Origin: Acinetobacter lwoffii
GTDB taxonomy: Bacteria > Pseudomonadota > Gammaproteobacteria > Pseudomonadales > Moraxellaceae
Assembly: GCF_019048525.1 (NCBI RefSeq)
Contig: NZ_CP077369.1
Coordinates: 1,922,001 to 1,986,000, forward strand
Direction of reading: 5' to 3'
Length of the DNA stretch: 64,000 nt
Shown: in pieces, positions 1-7,823 of the stretch
How the letters are laid out: each line of letters opens with the position of its first letter
How positions within the stretch are numbered: the stretch's first letter is position 1
Program-made: the position numbers and the translations under genes
The notes under the pieces: generated by a model
Told to the model about the DNA's origin: nothing
Seen by the model: only the letters and a program-made list of their open reading frames with translations
Database searches by the model: none

Positions 1-2
1 AC

Positions 3-1166
3 AGTAAAAAAATCGTGCTGCCTGATGAGTTTTATTCAATGGATCTAAAGACCCGGCAGATGGCAACTACGGTTAGTTTTCTATCGAGTCTTGAGCAAAT
101 TGAGACTGTCATCAAGGCAGTGAATAAATCCATTGCCGACGGCGGTACCTTTAAAGATTTCCAGAAGCTCATTGAAGAATCTGAAATCATTCTGCCAAAG
201 CACTATCTGGATAATGTATTTCGTACCAATATCCAAAATGCTTATGGACATGGACGATGGCAACAGCAGCAACGGAATAAAGCTAAACGACCTTACTTGA
301 TGTATTCGGCTATCAATGATAGTCGGGTGCGTCCTGCTCATTTAGCTTTGAATCGTATCGTACTGCCGATTGATCATTCATTCTGGCTGACACACTATCC
401 GCCCTTGGGCTTTCGTTGCCGGTGCACCGTGATTGCCTTAACTGAGAAGCAGGCATTGAAATACGGCATTACGCCAGATGATCAGTTGCCAGAAATAGCT
501 GAAGCCTTAGATTGGAGTTCTCATCCATTGCAGTTTGGTGAACTTGAATCGTTGGTAGATAAAAAGATCAGTGCTTCATCCTTAGATAAAGAATATCTCC
601 TCGAGCAGAAAGAGGTCATTAAGGCTGAATGGACGGCGAGTAAAAAGCTCACCAGTCTGTTTGCTCCGATGGATGCTAAAACCCGGGATCTATTCGACAC
701 GGTGGCCAATACAGTAATGCCACTTGATCCAAGTATTCGGCCAAGTGCGATCCGTACCTTTCTAGACTATGTGCAAGGAAATGATGCCGCACTGTCTGGT
801 TATTTAAACTCTGCTACAAGCTCACTGGCTGATGATGTTTTGAAACGATGGTTAGTTGATGACATGAAAGCCATTCAAGTCGTGGCAAGCAATACAGCTT
901 CAACCGTGGTGGGTGCTGCGACACTTAATCAAGTAGCGGCTTATCAGGTAGGGCAAAAAGTTCGATTGAATGCGCCGTTGCTGATGGCTGATACGGCTTC
1001 AGATATCGTAATCAAGATTGAGAATGCAAAAGGTTTAGGTATTGATCTGGATATGTTGAATGCTGGCAACGGCGTTCTCATGCCAATGGGATTGTCTTTT
1101 GAGGTGGTTTCGATTGAGGTGGTTGAAGGGCAGATGGTTTATACACTAAAGCCTTTGTTGAATTAG
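3..1166 (+). CDS. phage head morphogenesis protein, Mu gpF-like (5' partial)
   Basis: The frame is open to the left window edge (codons before the GTG at 15 contain no stop), so the N-terminus lies outside. The MuF-type minor head protein signature is visible in the first third: a stretch with NAYGHGRWQQ, then SAINDSRVRPAHLALN, and the Cys/His-containing LGFRCRCTV. Family members attach to the portal inside the capsid and help head assembly or DNA ejection. The C-terminal 200 residues are not recognised and may be a fused accessory domain. It is the first of a co-directional head gene series. The family call is good; the true length is unknown. Confidence 0.85.
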   Translation, partial: SKKIVLPDEFYSMDLKTRQMATTVSFLSSLEQIETVIKAVNKSIADGGTFKDFQKLIEESEIILPKHYLDNVFRTNIQNAYGHGRWQQQQRNKAKRPYLMYSAINDSRVRPAHLALNRIVLPIDHSFWLTHYPPLGFRCRCTVIALTEKQALKYGITPDDQLPEIAEALDWSSHPLQFGELESLVDKKISASSLDKEYLLEQKEVIKAEWTASKKLTSLFAPMDAKTRDLFDTVANTVMPLDPSIRPSAIRTFLDYVQGNDAALSGYLNSATSSLADDVLKRWLVDDMKAIQVVASNTASTVVGAATLNQVAAYQVGQKVRLNAPLLMADTASDIVIKIENAKGLGIDLDMLNAGNGVLMPMGLSFEVVSIEVVEGQMVYTLKPLLN

Positions 1167-1183
1167 TTTTTAAAATGAATATG

Positions 1184-1205
1184 ACCGCCTTCTGGGCGGT
1201 TTTTT
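1184..1205 (+). terminator. intrinsic terminator inside the head gene series
   Basis: Perfect 6-bp stem ACCGCC/GGCGGT around a TTCTG loop, followed by TTTTT. It sits between the MuF-like gene and the protease gene, so transcription of the head genes must read through it or restart. Confidence 0.7.
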
Positions 1206-1219
1206 ATGGAGCATGAAAA

Positions 1220-2185
1220 ATGCCAGATCCAAATGAAGAGCGGCTGAAGTATTTATTTAATGCCTCTGCGATTGAGGTACCCAAAGCCGAGGAAGGGCAG
1301 AAACGGAAATTTAAAGGCACTGCTTATGCCGGTGGTCGTGTAGATGGTCACTGGTATTGGGGGCGCTCCGGTGTGGTCTTTGATCTTGATGGAATTGAGA
1401 TTGATAAGCCGACAGCCTTACTTGAAGAACACTTCGGCTCAAGTCGAATTGGTGTCGTTCAAACCGTGGATACAAATGGAAAGATTGATGTATCTGGTGA
1501 TTTCCTTACAAACGCCAAAGCACAGGAAATTGTCCAGGACTCTGATGACGGTTTTCCATTCCAAATGTCGATGATGATTGATCCGGGATCTATTGAGGAA
1601 GTTTCGCAAGGCAAAACGGTCACTGTAAATGGTCAGTCGTTTGAAGGCCCAATCACCATCTTCCGTCAAAACCGTATTCGTGAATTTACGATCTGCTCGA
1701 CTGGTGCTGATCGCAACACATCAATTAAAGCCTTCTCGGGCAAAGCCAATCCAAACCCAACCAAAGAGGACACCAACGTGACCGAATTAGAAAAAGCACA
1801 ACAGGCCAAAGAGCAGGCAGAGCGTGAGCGTGATGATGCCTTGGCTGAACTTAAGCAGTTCAAAGCACAGAAACGTGCTGATGAAATTACAGCTTTAGAA
1901 ACTGAGCTGAAAACACAGTTTAGTGCTGAAGATAAAACGGCTTATACCAATATGGATGATTCAGTTTTTACCTTCACGGCTAAGCAACTTCGTCAGTTCT
2001 CGGCAGGTAATACACAACCACCAGCTGCACAACAGCCACAACAAACACCAGGTGTAAATCCGGTATTTGCACATTTGTTTAGTCATCAGGCGAATGGTGG
2101 GCAGGGCGGTGGTCAATCAAACCACAATGACACTCACAAATTCACTTCAGGTGCACAAGCATTTGCAGAACAAAAGGGGAAATAA
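1220..2185 (+). CDS. prohead protease with C-terminal scaffold region
   Basis: A 321-residue protein. The first ~175 residues look like a HK97/U35-type prohead protease: a candidate catalytic His71 in LLEEHFGSS, candidate Ser117 in FQMSMMIDPG, and the typical late strand REFTICSTGADRNTSIKAFS. From about residue 185 there is a charged coiled coil (EKAQQAKEQAERERDDALAE), then a low-complexity Gln/Pro/Gly/Asn-rich tail. This arrangement is typical of capsid proteases fused to the scaffold. The ATG follows a GGAG. It lies directly upstream of the decoration and capsid genes, as expected. Family assignment rests on motif order, not on a search. Confidence 0.72.
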   Translation: MPDPNEERLKYLFNASAIEVPKAEEGQKRKFKGTAYAGGRVDGHWYWGRSGVVFDLDGIEIDKPTALLEEHFGSSRIGVVQTVDTNGKIDVSGDFLTNAKAQEIVQDSDDGFPFQMSMMIDPGSIEEVSQGKTVTVNGQSFEGPITIFRQNRIREFTICSTGADRNTSIKAFSGKANPNPTKEDTNVTELEKAQQAKEQAERERDDALAELKQFKAQKRADEITALETELKTQFSAEDKTAYTNMDDSVFTFTAKQLRQFSAGNTQPPAAQQPQQTPGVNPVFAHLFSHQANGGQGGGQSNHNDTHKFTSGAQAFAEQKGK

Positions 2186-2188
2186 TTC

Positions 2189-2563
2189 ATGGCTATTCAT
2201 TATGTACCGCCTATTTCGGTCACTTCAAAACGGCTGATCCTGGACAATGAAAAATTACGTCGTGCTAATGCCAAGGTGCCAACCGCCACAGCATTTAAAT
2301 ACGGCGATCTTTTAACACTGTCAGATGCCAATGTGCTGGCCCATGCCACTGATGAAAAAACATGGGATGTGATCTGTGGTCAGGATGTATCAGCTGCAGA
2401 AGCCACAATCAAGGCCGCTGATGGGATCGAAATCCCAGTGTATTACGGCGGAGTGTTCAGTATTGAAGCTGTATCTGTAAATGGAACCTTGCTGACTCCT
2501 GCTCAATATGATGCAGCGCGTGCACAGGCAACTAAAAACAAAATCGAACTTTCTAAGGTGTAA
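2189..2563 (+). CDS. head decoration protein
   Basis: A 124-residue protein immediately between the protease and the major capsid gene, the usual place for a capsid-stabilising decoration protein. The core (FKYGDLLTLSDANVLAHATD ending in a Gly-rich YYGGVFSIEAVSV strand) fits the compact beta fold of lambda gpD-like or head-fibre-like proteins. There is no signal peptide or membrane segment. Only 3 bp separate it from the protease stop, so it is translationally coupled. Function is inferred from position and general look. Confidence 0.6.
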   Translation: MAIHYVPPISVTSKRLILDNEKLRRANAKVPTATAFKYGDLLTLSDANVLAHATDEKTWDVICGQDVSAAEATIKAADGIEIPVYYGGVFSIEAVSVNGTLLTPAQYDAARAQATKNKIELSKV

Positions 2564-2568
2564 TTAAC

Positions 2569-3648
2569 ATGCCACAGTCTTTTAATCTTGAGGGCACTCC
2601 GCTCGAACTTCTTGATGTGGGTGAACTCGCACTGATTCACTCGAATTACCGTCCGATGGATACCTGGCTTTTAGACAAGCTTTTCCCAAATCGCCCGTTA
2701 TTCAACCGTGATGATGTACCTTTGGCTGAAGTATCTGCCGAACATGATCTGGCGCCGCTGGTATCTCCGCAACAGCCTGGTAAGCCATTTGATACTACTC
2801 AATCTGGTGAAGTACGCCATGTTAAACCGGCTTACTACAAGCCAAAGAACCAAGTCACTCCGGCTGAAACTTTTGAAATTGCCTTGCTGGAACGTTTACG
2901 TACCGCAGGTATCATCTCTACTGGCAACCAGCGATTGTCTGAGCAAGAGCAAATGATCATTGCTCAAATCTCGGTAATGAAGCGTAACCATGATGCGATT
3001 GATAACTCGGTCCTCATGATGGCAATTGATTTACTGAAAAATGGTAAATACGCGCTTCACTCGGATGATTATGAATACAACCTGGTGGATTACCGTCGTG
3101 ATGCATCTTTAACATTTACGCCGTTAACCAAGTGGAATGAAGTTGGTGCTAAACCAGTAACTGATATCCGCACTATGCTTGAACGTCAATTGGCGGCTGA
3201 TGGTGGTGAAGCTAAGCTATCTGTTATGTCTGGCTTGGTTTGGGCAGCTCTCTGGAACAATGAAGAGTTTAAGAAAGAGTTCATCACGCCGTATGCCGGT
3301 ATTTCTGTTCCAGTGAATCCAAGTTTTGGTGTTAAGGAATCGGCGACCTTCAAAGGTACTTTTGATGGAATCGAATTCTGGGTATATGACGCAACCTACC
3401 GCAACAAGGGCAAGGTGAATCGTTTTATTCCTAAGGATTACTTCTCTTTGATCTCTGATACCAATGGTTCAGTTGCTCACTGTAAGATTAAAAACATGTT
3501 GGCCAACGGCGTTGCTCAGCAATACTTTGATCGTCAGTGGTACTGCGAAGATCCAAGCGGAATCATGCTGATGACTGAATCTGCTCCACTGGTTGTGCCG
3601 TCTAATAAGAACGGCGTCGTTGGTGGTACTGGCTTTATCACCCTATAA
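2569..3648 (+). CDS. major capsid protein (lambda gpE-like family)
   Basis: A 359-residue protein of the phage major capsid protein E family. It opens with an N-terminal beta region, then VRHVKPAYYKPKNQVTPAETFE (the stretch following the flexible loop), RTAGIISTGNQRLSEQEQ, and a C-terminal region with YCEDPSGIMLMTESAPLVVP, where EDP and the TESAPL strand are typical of gpE-like capsids. Length matches the family (about 340-360). It follows the decoration gene by 5 bp and is the major structural protein of the virion head. Confidence 0.88.
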   Translation: MPQSFNLEGTPLELLDVGELALIHSNYRPMDTWLLDKLFPNRPLFNRDDVPLAEVSAEHDLAPLVSPQQPGKPFDTTQSGEVRHVKPAYYKPKNQVTPAETFEIALLERLRTAGIISTGNQRLSEQEQMIIAQISVMKRNHDAIDNSVLMMAIDLLKNGKYALHSDDYEYNLVDYRRDASLTFTPLTKWNEVGAKPVTDIRTMLERQLAADGGEAKLSVMSGLVWAALWNNEEFKKEFITPYAGISVPVNPSFGVKESATFKGTFDGIEFWVYDATYRNKGKVNRFIPKDYFSLISDTNGSVAHCKIKNMLANGVAQQYFDRQWYCEDPSGIMLMTESAPLVVPSNKNGVVGGTGFITL

Positions 3649-3658
3649 GGAGCAAGAC

Positions 3659-4018
3659 ATGCCGAAGTACACAGCAAAACAATCCATCGGGCATTTTATG
3701 CCAGGTGATGAAATCAAAGGGCTTGAAGCTAAACAACTTCAGGCCCTTTTAGCATCTGGGGCTATTGAAGAATATCAAGAGCCGGAAGAACCTAAAGCAG
3801 ATGGTACCGCTGCACGTTTGGCTGAACTTGAAAAGGCCAATGCTGAACTAACAGCAGCAAATAAAACCTTAACTGAAGCCAATCAGACAGCAGCTGCTGA
3901 CAAGGCGAAGGCAGATCAAGAAGTTACCGAGCTAAAAGCAAAAGTGGCTGAACTTGAAAAGGCGAAGCAAGCAGCTAAGCCTAAAGCGGACTCTAAAGCG
4001 GCTGACGAAGCCAAGTAG
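3659..4018 (+). CDS. small head-region protein with SH3-like N-terminal module and coiled coil
   Basis: The best start is the ATG at 3659, preceded by AAGGAG that overlaps the end of the capsid gene, giving 119 residues. Residues 1-40 form a compact module (SIGHFMPGDEIKGLEAKQ, then LLASGAIEE). A charged Ala/Lys/Glu coiled coil follows from about residue 50 to the end. The N-terminal module is repeated in the 56-residue gene at 5396, pointing to duplication within the same operon. A structural role near the neck or head is inferred only from position. Confidence 0.6.
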   Translation: MPKYTAKQSIGHFMPGDEIKGLEAKQLQALLASGAIEEYQEPEEPKADGTAARLAELEKANAELTAANKTLTEANQTAAADKAKADQEVTELKAKVAELEKAKQAAKPKADSKAADEAK

Positions 4019-4025
4019 GTGATCT

Positions 4026-4466
4026 ATGTACGCGACTGAAGCAGATTTGGTAGCTCGGTTTGGTATACATGAGATGGAAAATTTAGAAGTAATGCAATCA
4101 ACTAGTGATGCAGTTGAAAGTGCATTACAGGATGCTGCAGAGGAAATTGATAGCTATATCGCTGTTAGATATGAGCTGCCCTTACCAAGTATTCCAAGCA
4201 CATTAAAACGAGTAGCGTGCAACATTGCACGCTACCGTCTTTATTTTCAGCGACCCACGGAAGAAATTGAGAACCGCTATAAAGCAGAGATTGATTTTCT
4301 AAAGCGGGTAGCTGATGGTAAAGCTATTCTAAATATCCTTAATATTGAAAACCAAGTGACTGATGAAAAGCCAGTAAATAAACCATCAACAGCACCCATC
4401 GGCACAAGTTACACCGGTGGCGTATTTGGTGATGCCACTTTAGACATGATGCCTAGCATGAAGTGA
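4026..4466 (+). CDS. head-tail connector protein, Mu gp36/DUF1320-like
   Basis: 146 residues. The N-terminus MYATEADLVARFGIHEMENL, the DAAEEIDSYIAVRYELPLP segment and the following VACNIARYRLY helix are characteristic of DUF1320 (Mu gp36) connector proteins. These form part of the head completion or neck ring. It lies between the capsid gene and a Mu gpG-like gene, the standard order. Confidence is high for the family, moderate for the exact neck role. Confidence 0.78.
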   Translation: MYATEADLVARFGIHEMENLEVMQSTSDAVESALQDAAEEIDSYIAVRYELPLPSIPSTLKRVACNIARYRLYFQRPTEEIENRYKAEIDFLKRVADGKAILNILNIENQVTDEKPVNKPSTAPIGTSYTGGVFGDATLDMMPSMK

Positions 4467-4467
4467 G

Positions 4468-4989
4468 ATGTTTATGGCTTTTGCAATAACCATTCGAGCT
4501 GATAGCTCACCTATTGAAGCAGTGCTTAACCAATTAGGTAACTTTGATTCACTGAAGAACCAGTTGTTTGATGAGATTGGTGCAGGGCTTGTGAATAGTA
4601 TTCAGCATCGGTTTTTAACCGGTACTGGTGTAGATGGAAATCCGTGGAAGATTTCATGGAGAGCCAAGCTGCAAGGACGTGATGGTGTGGGCGTTGGTGA
4701 AACATTACGTGATACTGGCCGCCTAATGAATTCCTACACACACAATGTTCTTTCAAGCGGTGTGGAGGTGGGTACAGATGTGGCGTACGCACCTCATCTG
4801 CATTACGGCGCAACCATCCTGCCCAAGAATGGCCAATACATTACTTTTGCAGTGGGTGGTCAATATCGGAAAGTTAAGCAGTCAGTTTTACCACCACGGA
4901 CCCAGCTCGGTATTAATGCTGAAGATGAGGTCATGATTTTGGATATTGTCGGGAGTTTTATCGATGAGCACCTTCTTCGCGGTACGTGA
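4468..4989 (+). CDS. phage virion morphogenesis protein, Mu gpG-like (tail completion)
   Basis: 173 residues, with the family core RFLTGTGVDGNPWKISWRAK, LRDTGRLMNSYTHN, VEVGTDVAYAPHLHYGATI and the closing VLPPRTQLGI. Mu G/P2 S-like proteins act at the tail terminator or head-tail joining step. Two starts are possible (ATG at 4468 or 4474); the second is better placed after a GAAGTGAG. The 3' end overlaps the next gene by 26 bp. Confidence 0.82.
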   Translation: MFMAFAITIRADSSPIEAVLNQLGNFDSLKNQLFDEIGAGLVNSIQHRFLTGTGVDGNPWKISWRAKLQGRDGVGVGETLRDTGRLMNSYTHNVLSSGVEVGTDVAYAPHLHYGATILPKNGQYITFAVGGQYRKVKQSVLPPRTQLGINAEDEVMILDIVGSFIDEHLLRGT

Positions 4990-5386
4990 TGAGATAACAG
5001 AAAAACTGAAAGAGATTCCGGAATTTCTAAAGATCTATACGCCGTTGAACTCAGTCAATGTCACAGAGATGTCACAAGTTACGCCGTCGGCTCACGTCAA
5101 CTTTGTTCGTATCGACAAGAAAGCCAGTGCAGGCAGAGGTTCAGTCAATCAGATCGGCCAACAATGGGCAGTCACAGTTGCATGTCGCAATGCTCAATCT
5201 CAAATGACCGATGGACGTGCTGTAAGTGATGAAGCGGGGTTTTTGACTGAGAAGGTGATTCAACTGCTTTCTGGTTGGCAGCCTCAAGCATCACGTACGG
5301 CGCTGGAATTTATCTCAGTTCGGGATGGCTATAGTCCAGGCTTTGCATACATCACTATTATTTTTGAATCACAAAAATTCATTTAG
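4964..5386 (+). CDS. tail terminator-like protein, Mu gp37/DUF1834-like
   Basis: The ATG at 4964 follows GGGAG by 8 bases and is preferred over an upstream TTG, giving 140 residues. The protein shows a small alpha/beta pattern with HVNFVRIDKKAS, QQWAVTVACRNA and a C-terminal SPGFAYITIIFESQKF strand, as in DUF1834/Mu gp37-type connectors or tail terminators. It overlaps the gpG-like gene and precedes the tail tube gene. Function is by family resemblance and order. Confidence 0.65.
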   Translation: MSTFFAVRDEITEKLKEIPEFLKIYTPLNSVNVTEMSQVTPSAHVNFVRIDKKASAGRGSVNQIGQQWAVTVACRNAQSQMTDGRAVSDEAGFLTEKVIQLLSGWQPQASRTALEFISVRDGYSPGFAYITIIFESQKFI

Positions 5387-5395
5387 GAGCCAGTC

Positions 5396-5566
5396 ATGGC
5401 AAAACAATATAAGGCAACTCAGCCTGTCGGCCGCTTTCAAAAAGGCGATATGGTCGGCGGGCTGGATGATGCGCAAATTAAAAAATTAGTGGCGGATGGT
5501 GTGATTCAGGAAGTACCTGAACCTAAATCTGCTCCAGCCAAGAAAACCACAGGGGATGAAAAGTAA
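5396..5566 (+). CDS. 56-residue phage protein, duplicate of an upstream module
   Basis: A short gene with a good ribosome site (TTTAGGAG) and a TAATG overlap with the tail tube gene. Its core VGRFQKGDMVGGLDDAQIKK and LVADGVIQEVPEP parallels the N-terminal module of the gene at 3659 (SIGHFMPGDEIKGLEAKQ, LLASGAIEEY), without the coiled coil. It is short enough to be missed by automatic annotation. Tight coupling on both sides argues that it is real. Function is unknown. Confidence 0.72.
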   Translation: MAKQYKATQPVGRFQKGDMVGGLDDAQIKKLVADGVIQEVPEPKSAPAKKTTGDEK

Positions 5567-6327
5567 TGGCTAAAGAATATATCTCGTTGCAGGGTAAATT
5601 CTATTTATCCAAGCTAACTAATGGTATTGCTGGCGCTATGCGTCATCTGGGCAACGTGCCCGATTTTGAACTTGAGATTGGTGCAGATGTTATTGAGCAC
5701 CAGGAATCAACATCGGGCAATCGCACAACCGACTTCACGATGGTAAATACCACCTCTGTTAATTTCTCCGGAACACTGGAAGAAGTGGACAAAGAGAACC
5801 TTGAATACATTGTCTCTGGTACAAATACTGAGGTTGCAAGTGATACTGTAGCTGATGAGTCTCTAGGGACTGTGGTTGCTGGTCAGGAAATCCAATTAAA
5901 GGGCTACAACTTATCAGAAGTGACCTTTAAGGACTCTACTAGCGGTACACCAAAGACACTTACGGATGATCAGTACACCGTAGATGCTAAGTTTGGCACT
6001 GTGATCTTCCATGATGTAGCAGACCTCACGATGCCGATCCTAGCCACCTACACAACAGGTGCTGTAACACATACCACTTTGGCAAATAACTTCAATGAAG
6101 AATATGAGTTGTTCTTCAAAGGGGTGAATACAGCAAATGGTAAGCATATGGCTGTTCGTTTGTGGCGTACCAAGAAGTCACCTGAAACCACTTTCCCATT
6201 AATTCATGAAGAATTGGGTCAGTATGAAATCTCTGGTCAGGCCTTATCTGATGTGGGTAAAGAAACAGACCCAACACTTGGCTTATATGGTCATATCGTA
6301 ACGATTCCGGCAGCGACAGCACCGTAA
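5566..6327 (+). CDS. major tail tube protein
   Basis: 253 residues. The N-terminus MAKEYISLQGKFYLSKLTNG, the conserved HQESTSGNRTTDFTM, SVNFSGTLEE, and the C-terminal sequence NGKHMAVRLWRTKKSPE followed by a strand-rich end (GQALSDVGKETDPTLGLYGH) match siphovirus tail tube proteins. A middle insert (about residues 85-160) may be an extra surface domain. It is translationally coupled to the 56-residue gene and followed by a terminator, as for a highly expressed structural gene. Confidence 0.78.
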   Translation: MAKEYISLQGKFYLSKLTNGIAGAMRHLGNVPDFELEIGADVIEHQESTSGNRTTDFTMVNTTSVNFSGTLEEVDKENLEYIVSGTNTEVASDTVADESLGTVVAGQEIQLKGYNLSEVTFKDSTSGTPKTLTDDQYTVDAKFGTVIFHDVADLTMPILATYTTGAVTHTTLANNFNEEYELFFKGVNTANGKHMAVRLWRTKKSPETTFPLIHEELGQYEISGQALSDVGKETDPTLGLYGHIVTIPAATAP

Positions 6328-6353
6328 CCTTTCGCAGGCACAAAGAACTCCAC

Positions 6354-6373
6354 GGCGCATTAGCGTCTTTTTT
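6354..6373 (+). terminator. terminator after the tail tube gene, nested in a larger hairpin
   Basis: Inner stem GGCGC/GCGTC (one G-T pair) with ATTA loop and TTTTTT tail. An outer perfect 11-bp stem joins 6334-6344 with 6371-6381, so two alternative folds compete around the T-run. Confidence 0.6.
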
Positions 6374-6522
6374 GTGCCTGCCTTATAGTAATAAGTCTTA
6401 AAACATTTAAGATGAAACTTAATAAATAGTAAAAAATAAAGATTATGTAATCTTTTGTTATTCTAATTTTCATCTGATGGGGATATAAAAGATATTCACT
6501 TCACGTTAAGAATAAAACTGCT

Positions 6523-6600
6523 ATGACTAAAATAGAAATATTTGTCTCCATCCTAGCCGTAATAATTATTTCTACTATTATTTATCTTGTATGTCAGTAA
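6523..6600 (+). CDS. 25-residue single-helix membrane microprotein
   Basis: ATG to TAA encodes 25 residues: a polar start (MTKIEI), one hydrophobic helix rich in Ile/Val, and a short end (YLVCQ). A strong terminator follows 14 bases later. A related microprotein lies at 7645 with the same plan (TK.EI at the start, a helix, then Y), which is the main reason to treat it as real. The ribosome site is weak (TTAAG about 13 bases upstream). Function is unknown; a role in lysogeny or lysis timing is only a guess. Confidence 0.45.
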   Translation: MTKIEIFVSILAVIIISTIIYLVCQ

Positions 6601-6614
6601 GTTAGTAAGCTAAG

Positions 6615-6634
6615 AACCTCCTTCGGGAGGTTTT
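6615..6634 (+). terminator. UUCG-loop terminator after the microprotein
   Basis: Perfect 7-bp stem AACCTCC/GGAGGTT with a TTCG tetraloop and TTTT, a very stable intrinsic terminator. Confidence 0.75.
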
Positions 6635-6782
6635 AAATAACTTGAAATCTTTATTAATTATTTAATATTTACATAAAAAAGCCCTAAAGCGTCTAAACAT
6701 AAAATTACAAAAGTATGTGCAAATACAATCAGCTTAATCAACAAAATAATGTAAAGTTCCGCCTTTAGGAAAAGGGGGGCTT

Positions 6783-7124
6783 ATGAAACATATAGTTTTT
6801 TTGTTGGTTTTTACAATATTAACTGGATGTAGTCAGCAAGAATTTAATGCTCAATCTTCTAATCCAGAGATATTAAAAGAACAACAGCTCAAATCAATAC
6901 GAGAGATAACTAAAACTTTTCTTCCAAATCCTGATTCAGCTAAGTTTCGTAATCAAATAGGAGAGTGTGGAGAGGTAAGCTATAGGGACAAAGATAACAA
7001 ATACACTGCTTTCCAACGCTTTGTTGTGATTGAAAAAAATATAGTGCTTGTAGAAAATCAGACGGATCAAAAACAGTTCGAACTATCGTGGAACAGTGCC
7101 TGTATACCAAGTTGGAATAAATAA
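6783..7124 (+). CDS. phage-encoded lipoprotein
   Basis: 113 residues with a lipoprotein signal: MKHIVFLLVFTILTGC, with Cys16 as the lipidation site. The mature part has a domain with FLPNPDSAKFRNQIGECGEV, YTAFQRFVV and a final Cys-containing ELSWNSACIP. The same domain occurs at the C-terminus of the membrane protein at 8718-9356, with both Cys positions kept, suggesting a disulfide-linked periplasmic fold. It is flanked by terminators and has its own AAGGGGGG ribosome site, so it looks like an independently controlled accessory gene. Function is unknown. Confidence 0.7.
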   Translation: MKHIVFLLVFTILTGCSQQEFNAQSSNPEILKEQQLKSIREITKTFLPNPDSAKFRNQIGECGEVSYRDKDNKYTAFQRFVVIEKNIVLVENQTDQKQFELSWNSACIPSWNK

Positions 7125-7131
7125 TTATAAG

Positions 7132-7150
7132 GCCCTCATTTGAGGGCTTT
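7132..7150. terminator. terminator between convergent small genes
   Basis: GCCCTC/GAGGGC stem with ATTT loop and flanking AA/TTT. It lies between the plus-strand lipoprotein gene and the minus-strand gene ending at 7154 and could serve both. Confidence 0.65.
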
Positions 7151-7153
7151 ACT

Positions 7154-7324
7154 TTATTCATCAGATGATTCAGATTTTTGATCTTTTTCATTTCCATACT
7201 CTAAAGCAACCTGTTGCGCTTCAGCTGCAGCAGTGGCTTCTATTGGAATCGAGTCAGCTGCGATAGCAACGGTACCGGTAAATCCCATTAAAGCTAAGAT
7301 TAGAATTTTCGAATACTTTTTCAT
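7154..7324 (-). CDS. small secreted protein on the opposite strand of the late operon
   Basis: 56 residues with an AGAGGAAA ribosome site 7 bases before the ATG. The N-terminus MKKYSKILILALMGFTGTVA is a signal peptide, with probable cleavage after AIAA-D. The mature part is about 33 acidic, Ala/Glu/Gln-rich residues ending KSESSDE. It is the only minus-strand gene in the structural region and converges on the lipoprotein gene, the pattern of a moron (lysogen-expressed cargo) gene. It is too short for most gene callers. Function is not recognised. Confidence 0.65.
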   Translation of the reverse strand: MKKYSKILILALMGFTGTVAIAADSIPIEATAAAEAQQVALEYGNEKDQKSESSDE

Positions 7325-7644
7325 TTGAATTTCCTCTACGTTTCTAAGACTTAATTTCAGTGTAGAGAATGATTTAAATCGTGGATGTAGCAGCTATGTC
7401 GGGATATGTAAGATATTCAGGTCTAAAGTTATAGGTTTCTAGGTTTGCGTAAGAATGCTTTTCGGTTGAAACTTTTTGTTGAGTTGCTTAACGAAATGTT
7501 TGAATGCTTCAGTAGGTAGCTACACTCTAAAGAAACTTCCCTAACTTCTAAATCTTTGTAACATCCAATAATTTTTTGTAACCTTTATGTTATTAATTGT
7601 TTGCTTTGCTTATCATATGAATGATGAAAAGTGGAGCACCGAAA
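7325..7644. other. 320-bp non-coding stretch
   Basis: No convincing gene on either strand. It must hold the promoter for the minus-strand secreted protein gene and probably one for the microprotein at 7645. No strong -35/-10 pair stands out. Confidence 0.4.
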
Positions 7645-7743
7645 ATGCTAACGAAAACAGAAATCGTTGTTGTCATACTAATGGTACTAGCCTTAATTTT
7701 CATCGTTTATGAGATGGGACAAGGTGGTAGTTGGACTTTATAG
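7645..7743 (+). CDS. 32-residue single-helix membrane microprotein
   Basis: ATG after a GGAGC ribosome site. It encodes MLTKTEIVVVILMVLALIFI, then VYEMGQGGSWTL: an N-terminal TKTEI, one membrane helix and a short Gly-rich end. It parallels the microprotein at 6523 (MTKIEIFVSILAVIIIS). A strong terminator follows at 7771. The pair brackets the lipoprotein and secreted-protein genes. Function is unknown. Confidence 0.55.
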   Translation: MLTKTEIVVVILMVLALIFIVYEMGQGGSWTL

Positions 7744-7770
7744 AATTCAGCCTTTATTAAAGTTAAAAGA

Positions 7771-7793
7771 AAAGCACCTTAGGGTGCTTTTTT
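7771..7793 (+). terminator. intrinsic terminator before the tail chaperone gene
   Basis: Perfect 8-bp stem AAAGCACC/GGTGCTTT, TTAG loop, T-run continuing to 7793. Confidence 0.8.
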
Positions 7794-7823
7794 AATATCT
7801 AAAATTTTTCTCGGGATTCCACC

